Below are positions 24,750 through 32,665 of a stretch of 45,310 nt of DNA, piece by piece. The notes beneath the pieces are model-generated. The model saw only the letters and a list, made by a program, of their open reading frames with translations, searched no databases and was not told where the DNA came from. The stretch covers positions 147,247 to 192,556 of the forward strand of contig NZ_LT699738.1 of NCBI RefSeq assembly GCF_900155365.1, read 5' to 3'. Origin of the DNA: Collinsella bouchesdurhonensis. GTDB lineage: Bacteria; Actinomycetota; Coriobacteriia; Coriobacteriales; Coriobacteriaceae. The stretch's first letter is position 1. Each line of letters opens with the position of its first letter. The translations under genes were made by a program, and so were the position numbers.

Positions 24750-25070
24750 TTAGAACGGCATACCCGGGATGTTGAGACCGCCGGTGATGGCGCCCATCTG
24801 CTTGTTGGCAAGCTCGCCCACGCTGCGGATGGCCTCGTTGACGGCGGCCATGATCATGTCCTGCAGCATCTCGACGTCCTCGGGATCGCACGCATCCGGA
24901 TCGATCTTAATGGACCCGATCTTCATGTCACCCGTCATGGTGACCTTCACCATGCCACCGCCCGCGCTGGTATCGACGGTCTGGGTCTTGAGGTTGTCCT
25001 CGGCTGCGGCGAGCTGCTCTTGCATCTTGCGCGCCTGCTTCATCATCTGCTGCATGTTCATACCGGCCAT
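24750..25070 (-). CDS. ybaB: YbaB/EbfC-family nucleoid-associated protein
   Basis: 106 residues. The family forms tweezer-like dimers that bind DNA. Visible features: MNMQQMMKQARKMQEQLAAAEDNL at the start (long helix rich in Met and Gln), a VKVTMTGDMKIGSIKIDP beta section and DMIMAAVNEAIR. AAGGAG precedes ATG 25070. Followed at once by recR. An extended -10 (TGGTACGAT) stands about 30 bases upstream on the minus strand. Confidence 0.95.
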   Translation of the reverse strand: MAGMNMQQMMKQARKMQEQLAAAEDNLKTQTVDTSAGGGMVKVTMTGDMKIGSIKIDPDACDPEDVEMLQDMIMAAVNEAIRSVGELANKQMGAITGGLNIPGMPF

Positions 25071-25208
25071 GATGGCTCCTTATCTTCGGCGTTTTAACCA
25101 GAAGAATCGTACCATGCACGCGGGGCGGCAACCACAAATACCTTTACGCTTACACCATTACGACGAGCGACGCGGTGTCGCCGCGACATCCGCGCCGCAT
25201 TGCCGGTA

Positions 25209-26105
25209 TTATTTAGTGTGAATCGCGTGCCCGCCAAAGCCGTTGCGCATCGCTGCGACCGCCTTGTTGGCAAACGAGTCCTCGATATGCGAGGCGTTGC
25301 GCGTCATGAGCGAAAGCGCAATCACAGGTACCGGGACCTCCAGGTCAAGAGCCGTCTCCACCGTCCACTTGGCCTCACCGCTCGCGTCCACCACGCCGCG
25401 GATGTCCTCCAAGCCGGGATGTTCACCAAGCTGCTGCTCCATAAGCTCCATAAGCCAGCTGCGAACAACCGATCCGCAGTTCCAGTTATGAGCGACGGCC
25501 TTGAGGTCGTAGTCAAAGTCGCTTGCCTCCATGAGCGCAAAACCCTCGCCGATCGCCTGCATCATGCCGTACTCGATGCCGTTGTGGACCATCTTCATGA
25601 AGTGACCGCTGCCCGCACGACCGGTATACAGCAGGCCGCCCTCGCACGACATGTCATCGAGCATGGGCTCCACATACTCATATGCGCTACGATCGCCGCC
25701 GATCATGAGGCAGGCGCCGTTGCGAGCACCGGACTTGCCGCCCGACGTGCCCGAATCCATAAAGCGGATACCGTGGGCAGCAGCCTGCTCGGCATGCGCC
25801 ACGGAATCGTGATAGTTGGAGTTGCCGCCGTCGATCACGATATCGCCCTCATCGAGCATCTCGAACAGCTCGGCGAGTACCGCATCGGTAATGGGGCCGG
25901 AAGGGACCATGGCCCATACAACACGGGGAGTGCCGAGCGCAGAAACCAAGCCCGCCATGGAATCGACCGTCTCGATATCTTCGGCCTCGACTGCGGCGCG
26001 GGCGACCTCGCTCATGTCAAAGCCCACCACGCGATGCCCGCTGTCCCTCAGGTTCATCGCGATGTTTGCGCCCATCTTGCCCAGACCGACGATTCCGATC
26101 TCCAT
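25209..26105 (-). CDS. gnd: 6-phosphogluconate dehydrogenase, short (YqeC/GntZ) type
   Basis: 298 residues from ATG 26105 (AAAGGGG upstream); the in-frame extension to 26381 is not family-like. Oxidatively decarboxylates 6-phosphogluconate to ribulose 5-phosphate. Rossmann motif GIVGLGKMGANIA at the start, GGNSNYHDS, SGTSGGKSGARNG and the catalytic KMVHNGIEYGMM. The short form of about 300 residues is the NAD-preferring type; cofactor use is an inference. It is divergent from the IlvD/Edd-family dehydratase, with a 390-base region between them. Next to the PTS/KDPG aldolase genes it would make sense as one exit for imported gluconate. Confidence 0.92.
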   Translation of the reverse strand: MEIGIVGLGKMGANIAMNLRDSGHRVVGFDMSEVARAAVEAEDIETVDSMAGLVSALGTPRVVWAMVPSGPITDAVLAELFEMLDEGDIVIDGGNSNYHDSVAHAEQAAAHGIRFMDSGTSGGKSGARNGACLMIGGDRSAYEYVEPMLDDMSCEGGLLYTGRAGSGHFMKMVHNGIEYGMMQAIGEGFALMEASDFDYDLKAVAHNWNCGSVVRSWLMELMEQQLGEHPGLEDIRGVVDASGEAKWTVETALDLEVPVPVIALSLMTRNASHIEDSFANKAVAAMRNGFGGHAIHTK

Positions 26106-26385
26106 GCTGCCCGCCCCTTTTCCAACAAAGACCACACTACCAAACATAAGCCGGCGCGTCGTGGAGAGAAAAACGCACGCCGGCTCCCCCGTTATCACAC
26201 CTCCGTACGCCCCATGCAAGGGTGAAACGTCGTCTTTTTTGCTTGCGGAATTGGTCAAACGTCTTATCAAGATCATTTTTTGAGCGCTCTTCGCAAAGTC
26301 TCGACAATTTATCGCGCCGAATTCGAAAAAATTTTTGTCTAATGGCGATAAAACGTTGCTAAAAACAGGGGGATTCGTCACTATA

Positions 26386-26391
26386 TATAAT
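26386..26391 (+). promoter_or_regulatory. -10 box of the IlvD/Edd-family gene
   Basis: TATAAT matches the consensus in an AT-rich run. The expected -35 position reads AAACAG, a poor match, so an activator may be needed. Leader length about 100 bases. Confidence 0.5.
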
Positions 26392-26458
26392 GATGAAAGG
26401 CCGAAAAAATAATTTCGGCATTACTGTCGTTTGTTAACAGAAAGTCATGTTTGGCAAC

Positions 26459-26480
26459 GCGGTTTATGAGAGAGAACCGC
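26459..26480 (+). promoter_or_regulatory. Hairpin just before the ribosome-binding site
   Basis: GCGGTT and AACCGC pair perfectly around a 10-base loop, four bases before AAGGGAG. A second stem, GCCGAAA/TTTCGGC, lies at 26400-26419. They could modulate translation; no known riboswitch class is recognised. Confidence 0.4.
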
Positions 26481-26495
26481 AAGAAGGGAGCAATC

Positions 26496-28148
26496 GTGAC
26501 AAGAGCAATTGACAAACTCGAGCCGTTCCAGAGGGCCATTTCCAAGGCACACCTCGCCTCTGCAGGCGTAGCTGTCGATTCCCTCGAGAACCCCGACAAG
26601 CCGTTGATCGTTATCGCCAACAGCTGGAACGAGATCTGCCCGGGCCACGAGCCCCTGCGTCAGCTCGCTCAGGAAGTCAAGAAGGGCATCCTCGAGGCCG
26701 GCGGCGAGCCCATTGAGTTCAACACCATCGCCATCTGCGACGGCCTGGCACAGGGCCACGCTGGTATGCACTACAGCCTTCCCCATCGCGAGATCGTCGC
26801 CGACTCCTGTGAGGCCCAGATCATGGGTCAGAACTGCTTTGACGGCGTCGTCTACATGGGCAGCTGCGACAAGATCATCCCTGGCCTGCTTATGGCAGCC
26901 GCTCGCATCAACCTACCCGCAGCACTCGTAACCGCCGGCCCCTGCTATGACGAGGTCAAGCCTTCTTACTCCAAGAACCTGCGCGCCAAGTTCCTCCGTG
27001 GCGAGGCCACCGAGCGCGAGGTCATCGAGGGTACGCTCAAGTACTACACCGGCCCTGGCATCTGCCCGTTCCTGGGTACCGCCAACACCATGGGCTGCCT
27101 GGGCGAGGCCCTGGGCATGGAGGTTCCCGGCGGCGCACTGCAACCCGCTCCCTCCGCTCAGCGTCGTTTCATCGCCCGCCGCACCGGTGCCGCCGTCGTG
27201 GACCTGGTCCGTCGCGGCATCAAGCCGAGCGACATCATGACGCAGGCCGCCATCGACAACGCCGTGGCCGTCCTCGCCTCCATCGGCGGTTCCCTCAACG
27301 CCCTGCTGCACCTTCCCGCCATCGCCGCCGAGCTTGGCCTCAAGTGCACCTGGGCTCAGGTTGCCGAGGCTACCTCCAAGCTTCCCGTCGTCTGCAACGT
27401 TGTTCCCAACGGCGATATCTCCTGCGTGAACCTCTATAAGGCAGGCGGCATCCAGGGCGTCCTCAAGACCATTGAGGGCTCCATCGACACCTCCGTCATG
27501 ACCGTCAACGGCCACACCATGGGCGAGAACCTTGCTCAGGTGGACGTCGAGAAGGACATCGACCGCTCCGTCATCCGCACTCAGGACGATCCCGCTTCTG
27601 TGGCAAACGGCATCCAGGTGCTCTACGGCAACCTGGCTCCCGAGGGCACGCTCGTCAAGACCTCTGCCGTTCCTGCCGATCAGCACACCTTCGACGGCCC
27701 GGCCATGTGCTTCAACAGCGAGGAAGAGTGCTTCGACGCCTATAACAAGCACGAGATTCCTGCCGGCACCGCCGTCATCATCCGCTACGAGGGTCCCGTG
27801 GGCGGTCCTGGCATGAAGGAGCTGCACCGCGTCACCGAGATCATGAAGGGCATCCCGGGCTCCGCCGTCATCACCGACGGTCGCTTCTCCGGTGCTTCGG
27901 GCGGTCTTTCTGTGGGCTACCTGTGCCCCGAGGCCGCTGAGGGCGGCAACATTGCCCTTATCCAGGATGGCGACATGGTCCACATCAACCTTGCCGACAA
28001 CTCCATCAACTTCGATATCACCGACGAAGAGCTGGAGCAGCGTCGCGCCAACTGGACGCCCGTCGTGCACCCCGTGCCCGGCAAGCTTCTCAAGCGCTAC
28101 CAGAAGATGGTCGGCCCCGCCAAGGACGGCGCTCTGCTGAGCTGCTAA
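26496..28148 (+). CDS. ilvD: IlvD/Edd-family dehydratase (dihydroxy-acid dehydratase type)
   Basis: 550 residues from GTG 26496, with AAGGGAG six bases upstream; an ATG at 26451 lacks such a site. Fe-S dehydratase family that removes water from dihydroxy acids or sugar acids. Cysteine motifs: ICDGLAQGHAGMHYSLP, MGSCDKIIPG and GICPFLGTANTMG; the C-terminal part has ITDGRFSGASGG. Motifs lean to IlvD more than to E. coli Edd. No other branched-chain biosynthesis gene is near. The neighbours are gnd, KDPG aldolase and a sugar PTS, so a sugar-acid (gluconate or phosphogluconate) dehydratase is a real alternative. Followed by a good terminator. Confidence 0.88.
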   Translation: MTRAIDKLEPFQRAISKAHLASAGVAVDSLENPDKPLIVIANSWNEICPGHEPLRQLAQEVKKGILEAGGEPIEFNTIAICDGLAQGHAGMHYSLPHREIVADSCEAQIMGQNCFDGVVYMGSCDKIIPGLLMAAARINLPAALVTAGPCYDEVKPSYSKNLRAKFLRGEATEREVIEGTLKYYTGPGICPFLGTANTMGCLGEALGMEVPGGALQPAPSAQRRFIARRTGAAVVDLVRRGIKPSDIMTQAAIDNAVAVLASIGGSLNALLHLPAIAAELGLKCTWAQVAEATSKLPVVCNVVPNGDISCVNLYKAGGIQGVLKTIEGSIDTSVMTVNGHTMGENLAQVDVEKDIDRSVIRTQDDPASVANGIQVLYGNLAPEGTLVKTSAVPADQHTFDGPAMCFNSEEECFDAYNKHEIPAGTAVIIRYEGPVGGPGMKELHRVTEIMKGIPGSAVITDGRFSGASGGLSVGYLCPEAAEGGNIALIQDGDMVHINLADNSINFDITDEELEQRRANWTPVVHPVPGKLLKRYQKMVGPAKDGALLSC

Positions 28149-28178
28149 TCGCCAGCGATTACAACGTTTCCCCCTAGC

Positions 28179-28210
28179 AAAGCCCGGAAGGCCAAGGTCT
28201 TCCGGGCTTT
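28179..28210 (+). terminator. Terminator after the IlvD/Edd-family gene
   Basis: AAAGCCCGGAAG and CTTCCGGGCTTT form a perfect 12-bp stem with an 8-base loop, 30 bases after the stop. It may work in both directions. Confidence 0.9.
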
Positions 28211-28299
28211 CTTCATGGGACGATAGATTGTAGGGTCGATAGATTCTGGGCATCTATTGCAGGACGCGAAAGACAATACACGCTCGCATTCCCAAACAA

Positions 28300-28335
28300 A
28301 ATGAGGCCCCGCACCAATTGGCGCGAGGCCTCATT
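28300..28335 (-). terminator. Terminator after ptsH
   Basis: AATGAGGCC and GGCCTCATT form a perfect stem with an 18-base loop that itself can pair. On the minus strand it is followed by TTGTTTGGG. It ends catabolic unit B. Confidence 0.85.
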
Positions 28336-28363
28336 GCGAGACTCATATAAGAGTGCGCGAGAA

Positions 28364-28636
28364 CTACTCGCCGCAACCACCCTTGACGAACTCGACGAGA
28401 GCGGCCACAGCCTCCTTCTCGTCCGCGCCGTCGGCAGCGATGGTGATCTCGGTGCCGCAGGTTAGACCCTGGGTCATGAGGTTCAGAACGGACTTAGCGT
28501 TCACGCCGTCGCCCTCGGCGTCGGACTTCTTGACGGTGACGTTGGACTGGAAGCCAGCGGCCATCTTGGAGAACTGGGAAGCCGGACGGGCGTGGATGCC
28601 AGTAGCGTTCACAACGGTAACGTTCTCAGAATACAT
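28364..28636 (-). CDS. ptsH: Phosphocarrier protein HPr
   Basis: 90 residues. HPr carries phosphate from enzyme I to the PTS IIA proteins. Active His15 is in NATGIHARPA and the regulatory Ser lies in NAKSVLNLMTQG, where HPr kinase would act in Gram-positive bacteria. AGGAGG precedes ATG 28636. It is the last gene of catabolic unit B; enzyme I (ptsI), its normal neighbour, is absent from the window. It may be a general HPr or a dedicated one for the PTS encoded upstream. Confidence 0.95.
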   Translation of the reverse strand: MYSENVTVVNATGIHARPASQFSKMAAGFQSNVTVKKSDAEGDGVNAKSVLNLMTQGLTCGTEITIAADGADEKEAVAALVEFVKGGCGE

Positions 28637-28710
28637 TAATGCCTCCTATTGGATTGAGCAGAGGTCGGCGCCAACGCAGCGCGGGCTCTACCTAATGACA
28701 AGGTTTTATA

Positions 28711-29808
28711 TTACACCATCTCGCGCACGGCCTCGTGCAGACGCTGACGATCTGCCGGATCTGTGCTGTTGTAGTGACGGGAGTTCACAATGTACTCCTC
28801 GATCGTGTTGAGGTTCTCCTCGGTGGGCTCGATGCCAATCTCGCCAAGGGTCAGCGGCAGGTCCATCTTGCGCATGAACTCGCGCAGCTCGGCCTCCTTC
28901 TCCTGCAGGCCATTGAAGTACAGCTGGCAGAACAGGCCGATAGCCACGATCTCGCCGTGGATGGCGTCGGCAGCCTCGTGGGTGAAGTGGGTGCGCACGC
29001 CGTCATAGATGACGTGAGCGAGCTCGGACTGACGGAAGCTCTTGGTGGTGTTGGCGATAACGCCGGTGGTGATCACGTTGAGGAAGGCAACGTCGCCGAG
29101 GGTCTTGGTGCACTTGCCCTCGCGGTTGTCGGCAATGGCCTGCTGACCATAGGTATGCAGCACGTCATAGACGTAAGCGGCCATGTTGAATGCGGTGTAG
29201 ACGTCGATGGGGTTCTCGTCGATATGCATCTCGGGACGACCGTTGAGCATCTCGATCTTCTTGGCCATAGCGTCCATGATGCCGGCGGCGTTGTAACGAA
29301 TCGGGCACGCAGCGATAACGTCGAGGTCCATGTAGACAGCGTCGATCTCGTGGTCAAAGCGCCAGGAGGTCTTCTTGCCGCCCTCAGGCGTGTACATAAC
29401 GCTCATGCAGGTGAAGGGAGCGCAGGTAGAGGCAGAGGTCGGGATGTTGACAGTGCCCAGCCCAGCGGTCTCACCAGTGGCCTTGGCAAGGTCCATGATC
29501 TTGCCGCCGCCAACGCCGACGATTTCCTCGGCGCCAAAGGCGTGGGCCTTCTCGGTCAGCTCGTCAGCAGCCTCGTTGGAGCACCAGCCGGTCCAGATCT
29601 CGAGCTGATAGTCGACGCCAGCCTCCTTCAGCGCAGGCTCAAGCTGATCTTTGACGGCATCCCAGGAACGAGGGCCGGCAACGATGAGCACCTTCTTGCC
29701 AAAGCGAGCGATCTCCTCGCCCAGCTGCGGAAGCAGGCCCTGCTCAGCACGCACACGACCGGCGCCAAACTTGATAGCGGTATCCAACTTGGGTTGATTG
29801 CTGCTCAT
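28711..29808 (-). CDS. GldA/HcxA-type iron-containing dehydrogenase
   Basis: 365 residues of the iron-containing alcohol dehydrogenase / glycerol dehydrogenase family. NAD(P) site: GVGGGKIMDLAKATGE and NIPTSASTCAPFT. Metal ligands: Asp in NAAGIMDAMAKKIE and His residues in HEAADAIHGEIVAIG. The length and the STCAP motif resemble HcxA, a 2-oxo/2-hydroxycarboxylate dehydrogenase, as much as glycerol dehydrogenase. In this operon a hydroxy acid or sugar-acid substrate is likely. AAAGGGG lies upstream of ATG 29808. It is between KDPG aldolase and ptsH. Confidence 0.87.
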   Translation of the reverse strand: MSSNQPKLDTAIKFGAGRVRAEQGLLPQLGEEIARFGKKVLIVAGPRSWDAVKDQLEPALKEAGVDYQLEIWTGWCSNEAADELTEKAHAFGAEEIVGVGGGKIMDLAKATGETAGLGTVNIPTSASTCAPFTCMSVMYTPEGGKKTSWRFDHEIDAVYMDLDVIAACPIRYNAAGIMDAMAKKIEMLNGRPEMHIDENPIDVYTAFNMAAYVYDVLHTYGQQAIADNREGKCTKTLGDVAFLNVITTGVIANTTKSFRQSELAHVIYDGVRTHFTHEAADAIHGEIVAIGLFCQLYFNGLQEKEAELREFMRKMDLPLTLGEIGIEPTEENLNTIEEYIVNSRHYNSTDPADRQRLHEAVREMV

Positions 29809-29888
29809 TGAAATCCCCTTTTCCGTGTAGCAACCATATCTTCAGCGCTCAAAAGGCGCTTCGAACACGCGTGAATAAGACGATGGTC

Positions 29889-30548
29889 CTAGCCGCGAAC
29901 CTTCTTGACCACAGCAGCGGCCTCGGCGGTCATTTCCTCGACCTTGGAGAAGTCGCCATCGGCAAAGAGAGCGGGCTTGACCATCCAGGTGCCACCAGCG
30001 GCAATGATGGACTTGGAGCCCAGGAACTCGGGCAGGTTCTCGAGGTTCACGCCACCGGTGGGCATGAAGCGATGACCAACAAAGACGGCAGAGAGCGTCT
30101 CGGTAGCCTTGAGGCCGCCGTAGAGGTTTGCCGGGAAGAACTTGGTGATGTCAAAGCCGCGGTTGATGAGGTGCGTAAGCTCGGCAGGAGTGACAGCGCC
30201 CGGGATCAGGTTGACCTTGTTCTCGAGGCAGTAGTCGATGATGGCGTCGTCATAGCCCGGAGAGACGATGAACTTGGCACCGGCCTCGACTGCACGCTTG
30301 CACTGCTCGAGATTCACCACGGTACCGGCACCGACGAGGATATCGGGGCACTTCTCGGACATCTCACGGATGCAATCGGCAGCAGCAGCGGTGCGGAAGG
30401 TCACCTCAGCGGCGGGAAGACCGCCCTTGACCAAAGCGTTGGCCATGGGAACAGCATCCTCAACCTTCTCCAGCACAACGACAGGCACAACGGCCGTCTT
30501 CTCAAGCTGCTCGTAAAAACCGTTCTCTTTCATGTACTCGGTCGACAT
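29889..30548 (-). CDS. eda: KDPG/KHG (2-keto-3-deoxy-6-phosphogluconate) aldolase
   Basis: 219 residues from ATG 30548 (AGAGGA six bases upstream); a longer in-frame extension to 30638 is not family-like. Cleaves KDPG to pyruvate and glyceraldehyde 3-phosphate through a Schiff base. Motifs: VVPVVVLEKVEDAVPMANAL, AAEVTFRT with the catalytic Glu, GAGTVVNLEQ, FIVSPGYD and DITKFFPANL with the Schiff-base Lys, then FMPTGGVNLEN and the final AAGGTWMV. It directly follows the two-subunit dehydratase, whose product it could split. Confidence 0.93.
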   Translation of the reverse strand: MSTEYMKENGFYEQLEKTAVVPVVVLEKVEDAVPMANALVKGGLPAAEVTFRTAAAADCIREMSEKCPDILVGAGTVVNLEQCKRAVEAGAKFIVSPGYDDAIIDYCLENKVNLIPGAVTPAELTHLINRGFDITKFFPANLYGGLKATETLSAVFVGHRFMPTGGVNLENLPEFLGSKSIIAAGGTWMVKPALFADGDFSKVEEMTAEAAAVVKKVRG

Positions 30549-30616
30549 ATCGATTTCCTCTCTCTTCATGTCGAACTTATAAATAAACATATATGCCGCA
30601 GGCCTAGACCCAGGCA

Positions 30617-31786
30617 TTAGGGAATGCAGGTACACCACACTTCCTGGTTGTGGAAGATGGAGAAGTCGTCAAAGCCCAAACGCTCCGCCGCAGGCTCAGC
30701 GCCATCGCACACGTCTTCGAGCATCCGATAGAGGTGATCGCCCAGCTCGGCGATGGTTGAGGTTCCCTCAACAGCACCCGATGCATCAAAGTCAATGTTG
30801 TCGCTCATGCGCGCGTAGGTTTCGCAGTTGCCCGTAACCTTGATCACGGGGATAAGCGGGTTGCCGATCGGCGTTCCACGGCCCGTAGAGAAGATAAGCA
30901 CCTGAGCGCCACCGCAGGTCATGCCCGAGACAGATTCGATGTCATAGCCCGGGGTATCCATGACGGTAAGGCCGCTCTCGGTCGGACGTACGCCATAGGG
31001 AACCACCTGGGTGATGGGCGTAGTGCCGCCCTTGCTGATGCCGCCCAGAGCCTTCTCCTCCAGCGTGGAGAGGCCGCCTTTCATGTTGCCAGGCGAAGGA
31101 TTGGCACCGCGCACGTCTACGCCGGCCTCAACAAAACTTTGCTCAAGCCCGTGGACGATCGTATAGATATCATTCGCAACCTCGGGCGTAGCCGCACGAG
31201 AGGCCAAGATGTCTTCGGTACCGATAAGCTCGGTTGTCTCGCCAAGCATTACGGTACCACCCGCAGCTACGACCTTATCGCTAACGACGCCGATAACAGG
31301 ATTGGCGGCAAGTCCGCTCGTTGCATCGGATCCACCGCAATTGGTCCCCAACAGCAAGTCGCCAAGCTCCATAGGCTCGCGCTCGACCTTCGAGGCATCT
31401 TCAACAAGCTTGCGCGCAATCTCAACGCCACGCTCGAGGGCACGCACGGAACCGCCACAGTCCTGGATGGTAATGACCTCGAGAGGCTTATCGCTCACCT
31501 GACGAATCTCGTCGGCAAGCTCGTAGGGTTTGGTGGTCTCGCAGCCAAGGCCGACGATTAGCGTACCGTAGACATTGGGGTTGAGTGTAAGGTTAAACAG
31601 GCAACGGCGCATAATCGCGCGACCGGAACCAACCTGGCCGCACCCCTTGGAGTTCTCGAGCGCCACGGCACCCGGAACCTGGTCCGCAATCTTGCGCACC
31701 ATCATGTTGGCGCATCCCACGGTAGAAAGAATCAGGACATGGTTACGAATACCAAAACGGCCATCGGGCCTGCGATACCCCTTCAT
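30617..31786 (-). CDS. UxaA-family dehydratase, large subunit
   Basis: 389 residues of the altronate/galactarate dehydratase family (C-terminal catalytic part). Motifs: GYRRPDGRFGIRNHVL at the start, ENSKGCGQVG, GLGCETTKP, TNCGGSDATSGLAANP with the conserved CGGSD, then PGNMKGGLSTLEEKALGGI and GRGTPIGNPLIPVIK. The family dehydrates sugar acids to 2-keto-3-deoxy products, or related 2-hydroxy acids such as sulfolactate. It overlaps the small SAF-domain subunit gene by four bases (ATGA), so both make a two-chain enzyme. Specificity cannot be told from sequence. Confidence 0.9.
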   Translation of the reverse strand: MKGYRRPDGRFGIRNHVLILSTVGCANMMVRKIADQVPGAVALENSKGCGQVGSGRAIMRRCLFNLTLNPNVYGTLIVGLGCETTKPYELADEIRQVSDKPLEVITIQDCGGSVRALERGVEIARKLVEDASKVEREPMELGDLLLGTNCGGSDATSGLAANPVIGVVSDKVVAAGGTVMLGETTELIGTEDILASRAATPEVANDIYTIVHGLEQSFVEAGVDVRGANPSPGNMKGGLSTLEEKALGGISKGGTTPITQVVPYGVRPTESGLTVMDTPGYDIESVSGMTCGGAQVLIFSTGRGTPIGNPLIPVIKVTGNCETYARMSDNIDFDASGAVEGTSTIAELGDHLYRMLEDVCDGAEPAAERLGFDDFSIFHNQEVWCTCIP

Positions 31787-32076
31787 CGTTCCACCCCTGT
31801 CTTGATGCTCTCGATATTGTGGATATGCACGTAATCGCCGCGCTTGATAGGCGCTGTAGCCTCACCGATAACCTGACCGTACTTATGCACGATGTCATGA
31901 GCCGCCATATTGCGCAGGGCGATTTTGTGGAACCGAGGGATGTCGTGCGAAGAGATGAGCTCCTCCACGGCCTCTCCCTGCTTGGTCTCGACGGCAACCG
32001 TGTCGCCCGCACAAACCGCTTCGATCACGGTCGCGACGTCGTCGGCTTCCGCCATAAGCAGCGCACGTTTTGCCAT
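31783..32076 (-). CDS. UxaA-family dehydratase, small SAF-domain subunit
   Basis: 97 residues, AAGGAGG six bases before ATG 32076. This is the N-terminal SAF domain that in E. coli UxaA is fused to the catalytic part. Landmarks: DNVATV-like DDVATVIEAVCAGD, HKIALRNMAAHDIVHKYGQVIGEAT and VHIHNIES. The split form is seen in other anaerobes and in sulfolactate sulfo-lyase (SuyA/SuyB). The overlap with the large-subunit gene supports a stoichiometric complex. Confidence 0.9.
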   Translation of the reverse strand: MAKRALLMAEADDVATVIEAVCAGDTVAVETKQGEAVEELISSHDIPRFHKIALRNMAAHDIVHKYGQVIGEATAPIKRGDYVHIHNIESIKTGVER

Positions 32077-32087
32077 CTTGAACCTCC

Positions 32088-32651
32088 TTAGAATTTCTTT
32101 CCGAGCTTTGCCAAAGGATCTTCGAAATCGACAAATTGAATCTCGCCATTAAGAGCAGGGATCGTCTCCTTCATCCACTCAAAGGTCTCTCGAATATCCT
32201 TGCGAGCAACCCACAAGCCGGAGACCTCGAGGGCATAATAGGCTTTGTTGTCGTTGGCAGCGAGCTGCTGGCGAATTTCGGGCGTAATGTTCTCAAGCTG
32301 GTCGGCTGTCTTGTATCCCACGATATTGAGCATCAAGTCGTTACTGTTGGCAGCTTTGAGGCCCACGCTCACCAGCTGGTTCCACGGAAGCGTGATGATA
32401 TCTTCGGGCTTGGAGTAATCGGTCACACCGTTCTCGTCAAAAACAAACAGCGGCTTGCGGTTGAGCATCTTGCGAAAGGTAAAGACAAATGCCGCGGCTA
32501 TAACCACGTCGATCAAAACGCCAAAGACCTTCAAAATCAACAGGTTGGACTGCGTGAAGACGAGCGCGCTCACGGCGACGGCAATCAGCACATAGGAAAC
32601 CATGATCATGATGGTCTTTCTGATGCTGGTATAAATCTCGCGTTTTTCCAT
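32088..32651 (-). CDS. STM3941-like small membrane protein
   Basis: 187 residues from ATG 32651 with GAGG upstream (an in-frame TTG at 32657 is possible). Two membrane segments near the N-terminus (about 15-35 and 43-60) are followed by a PH-like cytoplasmic domain with FDENGVTDYSKPEDIITLPWNQL. This layout matches the STM3941 group of uncharacterised proteins. No function is known. Its position in the middle of a catabolic operon, 11 bases from the SAF subunit gene, is unusual. Confidence 0.8.
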   Translation of the reverse strand: MEKREIYTSIRKTIMIMVSYVLIAVAVSALVFTQSNLLILKVFGVLIDVVIAAAFVFTFRKMLNRKPLFVFDENGVTDYSKPEDIITLPWNQLVSVGLKAANSNDLMLNIVGYKTADQLENITPEIRQQLAANDNKAYYALEVSGLWVARKDIRETFEWMKETIPALNGEIQFVDFEDPLAKLGKKF

Positions 32652-32665
32652 GTCCAAAACCTCGC

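Larger units (their letters stand above)
26106..26495. other. Divergent regulatory region between gnd and the dehydratase gene
   Basis: 390 bases, no gene. The gnd leader contains AGCCGGCG/CGCCGGCT (26149-26156 and 26178-26185). The dehydratase side is AT-rich with a perfect TATAAT at 26386-26391 and two hairpins (26400-26419 and 26459-26480) before the start codon. Confidence 0.65.

Noticed and set aside
26913-28253. 446-codon open frame opposite the IlvD/Edd-family gene
   Set aside because: Antisense shadow of a highly expressed-type gene; composition is odd and no start signal is present.
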